From Pseudomonadota bacterium (GTDB lineage: Bacteria > Myxococcota > UBA9042 > PHBI01), in contig SXIE01000453.1 of the NCBI GenBank assembly GCA_005772945.1, positions 1 to 23,209 on the forward strand: 23,209 nt of DNA, read 5' to 3'. Positions 15,002 through 21,433 of the stretch are shown piece after piece. Below the pieces are notes generated by a model. It was not told where the DNA came from and did not search any database. It saw only the letters and a program-made list of their open reading frames with translations. The position numbers were made by a program, and so were the translations under genes. Positions within the stretch are counted from its first letter, which is position 1, and every line of letters starts with the position of its first letter.

Positions 15002-15062
15002 GGGCAAGCGCTTCGCGCTCTTCGCGAACCTTCGCGGGCAAGCGCTTCGCGCTCTTCGCGAA
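15002..15062. repeat. Dispersed repeat, tandem pair in the dctP leader
   Basis: Two identical 27-nt copies with the core GCGCTTCGCGCTCTTCGCGA begin at 15002 and 15036, a period of 34 nt with a 7-nt spacer CCTTCGC. Each copy contains AGCGC-TTC-GCGCT, a short hairpin, and the palindrome TTCGCGAA. Diverged single copies occur at 7000 and 14331. The same TTCGCGAACC string recurs at 15157-15166 inside the dctP signal-peptide coding region, possibly by chance. Confidence 0.85.
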
Positions 15063-15105
15063 TCATTCCTGCGGGCCCCGCTCCCGCTCGCCACAAAGGT
15101 TTCCG

Positions 15106-16170
15106 ATGCTTCGTCACCTCGTCTCGACCCTCGTCGTCGGCGCATCGCTCGGTGTTTTCGCGAACCGAGCCCACGCCGAAGACCCCACGCCCGAGAAACC
15201 GGTCACGCTGCGCATCGCGACGATGGCGCCCGAGGGCACGCCGTGGGCCAAGCTCATGGACCTCTACAAGAAGAAGGTCGAGGAGCGCACCGGCAAGCGC
15301 GTCATCGTGAAGATCTATCTCGGCGGCAAGTCCGGGGGCGAAAACGAGACCGTCACCAAGGCCGTCAACGGCCAGCTGCAGGCCGTCGCGGCGTCCACCG
15401 GCGCGGTCGCGAGCGTGGTGCCCGAGCTCCTGCCGATCGAGATGCCGTTCCTCTTCGCCGGTTTCAAGGAGGCGGACTACATCCTCGACGAGGTCCTGAC
15501 CAAGCCGATGGAGGAGCACTTCGCCAAGCGCGGACTCGTCCTGGGCTTCTGGAGCGAGAACGGCTTTCGCCACTTCGGCTCGAACTCCGGGCTCATCAAG
15601 ACGCCCAAGGATCTCGAGGGCAAGAAGATGCGCTCGCAGGAAAGCCGGATCCACACCGCCATGTGGAAGGCCTTCAAGAGCTCGGGCAACGCGCTTCCGA
15701 CGACCGAGGTGCTGACGGCGCTGAGCGCCGGGACGGTCGAGGGCTTCGACCAGGGGCTCCTCTTCACGATCGCCGCGAAGTGGCATAAGGCCGTGAAATT
15801 CTTCACACTCTCGGCGCACATCTATCAGCCGGCGGTCGCCTGCTTCAACAAGAAGTGGTTCGACGCGCTGCCGCCCGACATCCAGAAGGCACTCGTCGAG
15901 GAGGGGCGCGCCATCCAGGCGACCGGCCGCAAGCTCATCCGCGCGCTCAACGGCGACCTCGTCGCGATGATCAAGAAGGAGCTCGGCGACACCGAGGCCG
16001 AGCCGCACGTCTACGACCTCACGACCAAGGACAAGCGCGGTGAGCGGGCAGCGTTCGTGGCCGCGACGCGCGCCGTGCGCGACGATTTCATGGCCGACCC
16101 GAAGGTGCTTCCGACCGTGAAGGCCACGCTCAAGGCCATCGAGGACGGTCTCGCGGCGTTCCGAAAGTGA
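15106..16170 (+). CDS. dctP: TRAP transporter substrate-binding protein (DctP)
   Basis: This 354-aa periplasmic receptor binds an organic anion and delivers it to the DctQM permease. A Sec signal peptide ends in AHA (cleavage after residue 24). The mature protein opens with the family pattern LRIATMAPEGTPWAK. LEGKKMRSQES carries Arg176, at the position of the arginine that clamps the substrate carboxylate in DctP proteins. GTVEGFDQG and the hinge segment around it are also typical. AAAGG at 15095-15099 supports the ATG at 15106; the frame stays open far upstream through repeat DNA. The ligand cannot be told from sequence. The stop overlaps the GTG start of dctQ by GTGA, so the genes are translationally coupled. 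Confidence 0.93.
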   Translation: MLRHLVSTLVVGASLGVFANRAHAEDPTPEKPVTLRIATMAPEGTPWAKLMDLYKKKVEERTGKRVIVKIYLGGKSGGENETVTKAVNGQLQAVAASTGAVASVVPELLPIEMPFLFAGFKEADYILDEVLTKPMEEHFAKRGLVLGFWSENGFRHFGSNSGLIKTPKDLEGKKMRSQESRIHTAMWKAFKSSGNALPTTEVLTALSAGTVEGFDQGLLFTIAAKWHKAVKFFTLSAHIYQPAVACFNKKWFDALPPDIQKALVEEGRAIQATGRKLIRALNGDLVAMIKKELGDTEAEPHVYDLTTKDKRGERAAFVAATRAVRDDFMADPKVLPTVKATLKAIEDGLAAFRK

Positions 16171-16955
16171 GCGAGCCGGTCGCGAACACGTCGCCGGACG
16201 CGCCGACGCCGGAACGCCCAGCGAGCTTTCCGCTGATGCGTAAGCTCGACGCGGCCTGGTATCGGGGCGAGCAGGTCCTGTGCGCGGCGATGTTTCTCGC
16301 GATGGCGCTCATCGTCTTTGTGGCGGTCGTGCGCGACGTCTTCGTCACGCACAACGACCTCACGCACATCCTGCCGGACCTCGCGATCTGCTGGGGCATC
16401 ACGTTCGCCGCACTCATGACGCGCGTTCGCCGCTTCGAGGAGATCCGCCGCAGACTTCACCACGCGGCCGCCCGCAATGCGGTGATCGCGGTGGTGGTGA
16501 CCGCCGCGGTGGCGGGCCTGCTGGCGCTCTATCTCGAGGTCTTGCCCGGCGGGTTCTACTGGGCACCGAAGATGGCGCTGTGCCTCATGCTGTGGGTCGC
16601 GTTCCTCGGCGCGTCGATGGCGACGCACGAGAAGGCGCACCTGGCGCTCGAGTTCGGCGACAAGATCTGGCCCAAGGCGGCGGTGCGCTGGGTCAAGGTC
16701 TTCGCGCACGCCGTGACCTCGGCGTTCTGTGCGGTCCTCTTCATCCTCGGCGTCATGTCGCTCATCGGCCACTCTGACTCGTGGGATGCGGCCGGGGGCG
16801 AGGGTGCGACGGTGGCCTCACTCGACTGGCTCCCCGAGTGGGCCGTCTACCTCATCTTCCCGTACGTCTTCTTGGCGATGACGATTCGCTTCTTGGCGCA
16901 GACGGTGACCGTCGCGACCGGAACCGACATCACGCCCGAGCGAGGGCCGTCGTGA
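16167..16955 (+). CDS. dctQ: TRAP transporter small permease (DctQ), extended
   Basis: This 262-aa inner-membrane protein is the small subunit of the TRAP permease. The GTG start at 16167 overlaps the dctP stop (GTGA). The canonical DctQ core is visible: a first membrane helix (~37-55), then LWVAFLGASMATHEKAHLALEF (in part; ~142-163), and two further helices (~168-193 and ~222-245). Usual DctQ proteins have four helices and roughly 160-200 residues. Here about 85 residues between the first helix and the conserved FLGAS segment add two more predicted helices (~68-86 and ~104-124) joined by an Arg-rich loop (RVRRFEEIRRR). The N-terminal ~25 residues are Pro-rich and soluble. The stop overlaps the dctM start by GTGA. 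Confidence 0.88.
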   Translation: MSEPVANTSPDAPTPERPASFPLMRKLDAAWYRGEQVLCAAMFLAMALIVFVAVVRDVFVTHNDLTHILPDLAICWGITFAALMTRVRRFEEIRRRLHHAAARNAVIAVVVTAAVAGLLALYLEVLPGGFYWAPKMALCLMLWVAFLGASMATHEKAHLALEFGDKIWPKAAVRWVKVFAHAVTSAFCAVLFILGVMSLIGHSDSWDAAGGEGATVASLDWLPEWAVYLIFPYVFLAMTIRFLAQTVTVATGTDITPERGPS

Positions 16956-18670
16956 CAGTCACCGGCATTCTCGCGGCGCTCGCGGCCCTGGGGCTGCCGC
17001 TCTTCGTCATCATCGGCGTCGTGACGGCGCTCTGCTGGGCGCTCTACAGCGACGGCATCACGGGGTTCGACAGCTTCACGCGCGTCATCACGCCGCTCGA
17101 GTCGCTGCTGACCAAAGAGGAGTTCCTGGCGATTCCGCTGTTCATGGCCGCGGGCGCGGTGATGACCAAGGGAGGCCTCGCCAAGCGGCTCATCGACATC
17201 ATGATGGCCGCCCTCGGGTGGATGCCGGGCGGGCTCGCGGTGGCCTCGGTCGTGGCGTGCATGTTCTTCGCGGCCATCTCGGGCTCGTCACCGGTCACGC
17301 TCATCGCGGTCGGCTCGATCATGTTCCCGGCGATGGTGGCCGCGAAATATCCGGAGAACTTCTCGCTCGGGATCGTGATGACGGCGGGCTCGCTCGGGTG
17401 CCTGGTGCCGCCGGCGATTTCCATGCTCATCTATTCGATCTCGGTGTCGTCGCTCAAGGGCAGCGTCGAGCCCAGCGACATGTTCCTCGCGGGGTTCGTG
17501 CCGGCGCTGTTCATCACGGGCGCGCTCGTCATCTATGCGATCCTGGTGGGCCTCAAGCTCAAGGAGAAGCGGCCCAAATTCCAGATGCGCAAGCTCGTCG
17601 CGGCGACGACCGAGGGGATCTGGGCACTCGCGCTGCCGGTGGTCATTCTCGGCGGAATCTACGGTGGCCTGTTCACCCCGTCGCGCGCCGGGGCGGTCGC
17701 GGTCGTCTACTCGCTGTTCGTGACGATGTTCATCTACCGCGAGATGACCTGGAAGAGCGTGCTCGATGCGCTGGCCGAGGCGGGCAAGCTCATGGGGATG
17801 CTCATCCTCATCATCGGGCTCGCGTTCGGGCTCAACGAGTTCCTGGCGTTCGTCGAGATCGACGACACCTTGAAGCGCCTGGTGACCGAGATGAACCTGG
17901 GGCCGGTCGGCTTCATGGTCCTGGTGAACGTCATCCTGATCGTGCTCGGCGCGCTCATGGACTCGATCAGCGCGACCTTGATCTTCGCGCCGATGCTGGC
18001 GCCGATCGCGGTGCAGCACTTCGGGATCGACCCGCTCCACTTCGGGGTCGTGTTCGTGGTCAATATGGAGATCGGCTACCTCATGCCGCCGGTCGCGACG
18101 AACCTCTTCGTGGCGGCGGCGACGTTCAAGAAGCCGTTCGGGCAGGTCGCGCGCGCGGTGCTGCCGACGCTCGGGATCACCGTCGTGGCGCTCGTCGTGT
18201 TCATGTATGTCCCGACGTGCTCGAAGGGGCTGATCAACGCGCAGCGCGGCTTGGCGTTCTGGGAGGACTTCCCGTGGGACGGCGTCTCGGTGACCGAGAA
18301 GGAGCTCGACGCCGACGGCAACGTGAAGGCCGACGAGGCGGATCTCGGGGACCTCTCGTCCAAGCACGCCGACGAGATCCTGAAGGAAGCCGAGCTGCCG
18401 ACGGCGGCACCGGACTCGGGCACGACGGGCGGCGATGCGGGCACGCCCGGGGGGGACGTGGTCGATCCGATGCTCAAGTACAAGAACCAGGATGACGGGG
18501 ACGACTTCGGGACCGGGGGCGGGACCGGCGGGGACAACGCGACGGCGCCGACGCTCGGCGGCGACAACGCGACCGCGCCGACGCCTCCCAAGCCTCCCGA
18601 CCCGGCCAATCCAATGGACAAATACAAGAAGGGCGCCGACGACGATCCGTTTGGAACCGGCGCCGAGTAG
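16952..18670 (+). CDS. dctM: TRAP transporter large permease (DctM) with a long acidic C-terminal tail
   Basis: This 572-aa protein is the sodium-coupled transport subunit of the TRAP system. The GTG start at 16952 overlaps the dctQ stop (GTGA); the longer open frame upstream lies within dctQ. Residues 1-~425 are a normal DctM with about 12 membrane segments and family motifs EEFLAIPLFMAAGAVMTKGG, AAISGSSPVTLIAVGS and LGCLVPPAISM. Usual DctM ends near residue 430. Here a soluble tail of ~140 residues continues: acidic, Gly/Asp/Pro-rich, with a duplicated motif DPMLKYK...DDFGTG (~505) and NPMDKYK...DDPFGTG (~553 to the end) and a doubled GDNATAPT. The tail has normal codon use and no frameshift, so it looks like real protein. 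The side of the membrane on which it lies is not determined. Confidence 0.9.
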   Translation: MTVTGILAALAALGLPLFVIIGVVTALCWALYSDGITGFDSFTRVITPLESLLTKEEFLAIPLFMAAGAVMTKGGLAKRLIDIMMAALGWMPGGLAVASVVACMFFAAISGSSPVTLIAVGSIMFPAMVAAKYPENFSLGIVMTAGSLGCLVPPAISMLIYSISVSSLKGSVEPSDMFLAGFVPALFITGALVIYAILVGLKLKEKRPKFQMRKLVAATTEGIWALALPVVILGGIYGGLFTPSRAGAVAVVYSLFVTMFIYREMTWKSVLDALAEAGKLMGMLILIIGLAFGLNEFLAFVEIDDTLKRLVTEMNLGPVGFMVLVNVILIVLGALMDSISATLIFAPMLAPIAVQHFGIDPLHFGVVFVVNMEIGYLMPPVATNLFVAAATFKKPFGQVARAVLPTLGITVVALVVFMYVPTCSKGLINAQRGLAFWEDFPWDGVSVTEKELDADGNVKADEADLGDLSSKHADEILKEAELPTAAPDSGTTGGDAGTPGGDVVDPMLKYKNQDDGDDFGTGGGTGGDNATAPTLGGDNATAPTPPKPPDPANPMDKYKKGADDDPFGTGAE

Positions 18671-18712
18671 CGGCCCGTTGCAGCCATCGGCATCGACAGC
18701 GCCTGCGTTAGG

Positions 18713-19177
18713 TCAGCGCGGCCAGAGCATGAGCACCAGCGAGGCCGTCCAGAACAGGTGCTGGACGTTCGAATGGATCGTCATGCGCCGAATGGCGCGC
18801 GCGGCGTCGGCGCGGTTGGCGTCGGTGTAGTTCTCAGCCGCGGCCGCGACGCGCGCGCTGAGCGGGCGGAAGAAGAAGCTGTTGGCGATGGCCAGCGTGA
18901 CGAGCCCGATCGCCGCGTGGAACTGCGGTCCGAACTTGCTGAAGCCGCCGCCCGCGAAGATGAGCGCGAAGCCCGTGACGAAGACGCCGAACCCGCCGAT
19001 CGTGGCGAGCATCCCGCGGAACTTGAGTTCGATGACGGCGAGGCGCAGCGACTCTTGGCCCGAGGCGAGGCCGCGCGCGACGGTCTTCGTGAGGCCGAGC
19101 GGCGGGCCGAGCCAGAGGGCCGCGAACGCGATGTGAAGGAACAGGAGGATCAAGCGAAGGGCGAGCGCTGAGGTCAT
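18713..19177 (-). CDS. Four-helix integral membrane protein of unknown function
   Basis: This 154-aa protein has four predicted membrane segments (~6-26, 54-76, 85-104 and 133-152). The first contains HIAFAALWLGPP, and the others carry GGFGVFVTGFALIF and HLFWTASLVLMLW. The layout of a His and Trp-Leu-Gly in helix 1 and a second His near helix 4 recalls CopD/DUF2269-like membrane proteins, but I am not sure of the family. GGAG five bases upstream supports the ATG at 19177. It lies 110 bp downstream of aroC on the same strand and converges on dctM (42 bp). It may be the last gene of the leuS-aroC transcript or independent. Confidence 0.75.
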   Translation of the reverse strand: MTSALALRLILLFLHIAFAALWLGPPLGLTKTVARGLASGQESLRLAVIELKFRGMLATIGGFGVFVTGFALIFAGGGFSKFGPQFHAAIGLVTLAIANSFFFRPLSARVAAAAENYTDANRADAARAIRRMTIHSNVQHLFWTASLVLMLWPR

Positions 19178-19205
19178 GGAGGCTCCGTGTGGGCACCGCG
19201 CGAGG

Positions 19206-19221
19206 GGCTGCAGTGGCAGCC
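19206..19221. other. Short hairpin between aroC and the downstream membrane protein gene
   Basis: GGCTGC (19206-19211) and GCAGCC (19216-19221) form a perfect 6-bp stem with a 4-base loop, in the 110-bp gap downstream of aroC. There is no T-tract. I found no convincing promoter in this gap. Confidence 0.35.
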
Positions 19222-19287
19222 GTACGTGTGACGTCGCGCACCATTTCACGAGCCGCCGGCCGCGCCAAGGGCGATGCGCGCCCGCGC

Positions 19288-20376
19288 CTATCCGACCTGC
19301 GCGCGGTGCCGCAGCCAAGCGTCCACCAGCACCAGCGCGACCATCGCCTCGACGATCACGACGGCGCGCGGGAGCACGCAGGGATCGTGGCGCCCTTTGG
19401 CTTGGAACGTCACGGCGTCGCCGGCTTCGTTGACGGTCGATTGCGGTTGGAAGTGCGTCGCGACAGGCTTGAAGGCGACCCGGAGCTGGATCGGCATGCC
19501 GTTGGAGATCCCGCCCTGGATGCCACCGGAATAGTTGGTGTGCGTACGAATTTGGCCCGCGCCGTCACGGTAGAAAGGGTCATTGTGGACGCTGCCGCGG
19601 AGACGCGTGCCGCCAAAACCGCTGCCGACCTCGAAGCCCTTGGCGGCCGGCAGGCTCAGGAGCGCTTTGGCGAGATCGGCCTCGAGCTTGTCGAAGACGG
19701 GGTTGCCGAAGCCGGCCGGGACGTTGCGGGCGACGCAGCCAATGACGCCACCGATGGTGTCGCCGGCCTTGCGGACCTCTTCGATGAGCGCGGTCATGGC
19801 GGTCGCGGCGGCGAGATCCGCACATTCCACGGGACCGCCGGCCGCAACATCGGCGCGCGTGACGGTCTCGCGCGCGACGCTCGCGGTGACGTCCCCGACC
19901 GCGTCGACCCAGGCGACGATCTCGGTGCCGAACGCCTCGGCGAGGAGCTTCTTGGCGATGGCACCGGCCGCGACGCGGGCGGCCGTCTCGCGCGCCGAGG
20001 CGCGTCCGCCGCCGCTCCGGGCGCGATGGCCGAATTTGGCCTGGTAGGTGTAGTCGGCGTGGCTCGGGCGAAAGAGGGTCGCCATCTCGTCGTAAGCCTG
20101 CGGGCGCTGATCGGTGTTCTCGATGACGAGGGCGATCGGGGTTCCGGTCGTCAGGCCGTCGCTGACGCCCGAGAGGATCCGGACCTGGTCGCCCTCTTGG
20201 CGAGCGCTCATGAGGCGGTTGCGACCGGGGCGGCGGCGATCGAGATCGGGCTGCAGATCGGCCTCGGCGAGGGCGAGGCGAGGCGGGCAGCCATCGACGA
20301 TCGCGCCGAGCGCGGGGCCGTGACTCTCGCCGAACGTCGTCACGCGGACGAGATGACCGAAGGTGTTGCCGCTCAT
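19288..20376 (-). CDS. aroC: Chorismate synthase
   Basis: This 362-aa enzyme makes chorismate from 5-enolpyruvylshikimate 3-phosphate using reduced FMN, the last step of the shikimate pathway. All three family signatures are present: [16 protein letters not shown] (from residue 16, with catalytic His19), the segment [19 protein letters not shown], and [17 protein letters not shown] near the C-terminus. Length is normal. The ATG at 20376 overlaps the stop of the upstream membrane-protein gene (ATGA); there is no clear Shine-Dalgarno of its own, which fits reliance on translational coupling. Usual neighbours such as aroK, aroB or aroA are absent. Confidence 0.96.
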   Translation of the reverse strand: MSGNTFGHLVRVTTFGESHGPALGAIVDGCPPRLALAEADLQPDLDRRRPGRNRLMSARQEGDQVRILSGVSDGLTTGTPIALVIENTDQRPQAYDEMATLFRPSHADYTYQAKFGHRARSGGGRASARETAARVAAGAIAKKLLAEAFGTEIVAWVDAVGDVTASVARETVTRADVAAGGPVECADLAAATAMTALIEEVRKAGDTIGGVIGCVARNVPAGFGNPVFDKLEADLAKALLSLPAAKGFEVGSGFGGTRLRGSVHNDPFYRDGAGQIRTHTNYSGGIQGGISNGMPIQLRVAFKPVATHFQPQSTVNEAGDAVTFQAKGRHDPCVLPRAVVIVEAMVALVLVDAWLRHRAQVG

Positions 20377-20825
20377 GGGAGCCACGCCCAGATCACGAGG
20401 AAGGCCGCGCCGGCCGCACAGCATGCGGTCGTCAGTGCTCGAAGACGCCAGCGTGCAAACCAGCGCCACGCCAGCGCGCCAACTGCGCCGCCGACCGCGC
20501 CGCCGAGCGAGCCCATGATCGCGCCCATCGGAAATGCGGCGAAGGCACCGGCGACGACCCCGACCGCGAAGCCAAAGAGAGCGCCGAACCACGGTCCGAC
20601 CCGCGTGGCAGGCGCCTCGGCGGCCTGGCTGGCAACGACCGTGGCCGGCCGCGCGAGAAACAACGGCAAGGTCAGCGCGCCGACGAGCGCACCGACCAAC
20701 GTGAACAAGACGCCGATATGAGGGCGCCCGTCGCCGATCCCGCTCCAGGCCTGCCCGAACGCCCCGACCGGACCGCTCGCGGCCCCGATCGCGGCGCCCA
20801 ACTGGCGAAGCTCGGGCGTCGTCAT
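20373..20825 (-). CDS. Glycine-rich membrane protein of unknown function
   Basis: This 150-aa protein has about three membrane segments (~36-58, 78-112 and 127-148). The middle one is built on small-residue spacing ([28 protein letters not shown]), a glycine-zipper-like pattern that packs helices tightly. The N-terminal ~30 residues are soluble. Its ATG overlaps the stop of the START-like gene (ATGA), and its own stop overlaps the aroC start (ATGA). I do not recognise the family, and nothing links it to chorismate synthesis beyond position. Confidence 0.78.
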   Translation of the reverse strand: MTTPELRQLGAAIGAASGPVGAFGQAWSGIGDGRPHIGVLFTLVGALVGALTLPLFLARPATVVASQAAEAPATRVGPWFGALFGFAVGVVAGAFAAFPMGAIMGSLGGAVGGAVGALAWRWFARWRLRALTTACCAAGAAFLVIWAWLP

Positions 20826-21433
20826 TCCGTGCTCCCGGCGGGAGCGGGCGTCACGTGCGGGGCCGGCGCGGGCGCTTCCAACGCGGGCGGCGCCGCCTTC
20901 TGGGCGTCGAGGAACTTGCCGAGCCCCACCGAGAGCTGCCGAAAGTTCGGCATCATGTACCCGAGGATGATCGACTCGAGCTTGTGCGCGATCTTGAGGC
21001 CGATGAACTTCGGGACCGCCGGGAGCTTGTCGCCGTGGACGACGAACTCGCCCGCGATGACGCAACGGCAGCGGGTCTCCGGGTTCTCGGGGTCAGGCTC
21101 GAAGTAGTTGAGACCCGAGCACCCCGAGTACTTCGAGTGCTTCGACTCGATGCGCCAATCGCAGCGATAGGCCGCCGGCGTCCAGATCGCGAAGTCCTTC
21201 CACGCCAGCGAGTTCTTGCTGACGAAGGGCCGCAACACCGCGGGTACCGAAGCCGACGTGCCCTGCCAAATCCGCTGCGTGTGGATGTTGCCTTCGGGAT
21301 CGGTCTCGAAGATCTCCGTCTTGATGCCCGAGACGTTGTCCATGAACGGGACCATATCCTCGAGGCGCCAGATCATCGCGTTCAGGACGTCCTTGGCGGG
21401 ATGGTCGACGTAGGTGATCTCCTCGAATCGCAT
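20822..21433 (-). CDS. START/SRPBCC-like protein
   Basis: This is a 203-aa cytoplasmic protein. The opening [20 protein letters not shown] is typical of the SRPBCC/START helix-grip fold (DUF2505- or PRELI-like lipid-binding proteins), and the strand-rich middle leads to a long C-terminal helix ([18 protein letters not shown]). A Pro/Ala-rich tail of ~25 residues ends it. The family assignment is from fold-like pattern and is uncertain. START-like proteins bind hydrophobic ligands, but no ligand can be inferred. The ATG at 21433 overlaps the leuS stop by one base (TGATG); an upstream alternative would run into leuS. The stop overlaps the next ATG. Confidence 0.72.
   Translation of the reverse strand: MRFEEITYVDHPAKDVLNAMIWRLEDMVPFMDNVSGIKTEIFETDPEGNIHTQRIWQGTSASVPAVLRPFVSKNSLAWKDFAIWTPAAYRCDWRIESKHSKYSGCSGLNYFEPDPENPETRCRCVIAGEFVVHGDKLPAVPKFIGLKIAHKLESIILGYMMPNFRQLSVGLGKFLDAQKAAPPALEAPAPAPHVTPAPAGSTE

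Larger units (their letters stand above)
14646..15105. other. 460-bp divergent intergenic region with promoter, inverted repeats and tandem repeat
   Basis: This is the longest gap without a gene in the window. From left to right it holds the Shine-Dalgarno of the EF-hand gene, a 14-bp palindrome CGAGCGAACGCTCG (14760-14773), a 9-bp hairpin CCCGCCGGA/TCCGGCGGG with a 3-base loop (14890-14910), an 8-bp inverted repeat (14928-14965), the likely dctP promoter, and the tandem copies of the dispersed repeat. I see no convincing coding sequence. The part from 14660 to 14880 shows nothing I can name. Confidence 0.6.

Noticed and set aside
15002..15062. Possible CRISPR array
   Set aside because: There are only two repeats with a constant 7-nt spacer and no cas genes; related copies are scattered elsewhere, so it is a tandem copy of a dispersed repeat.
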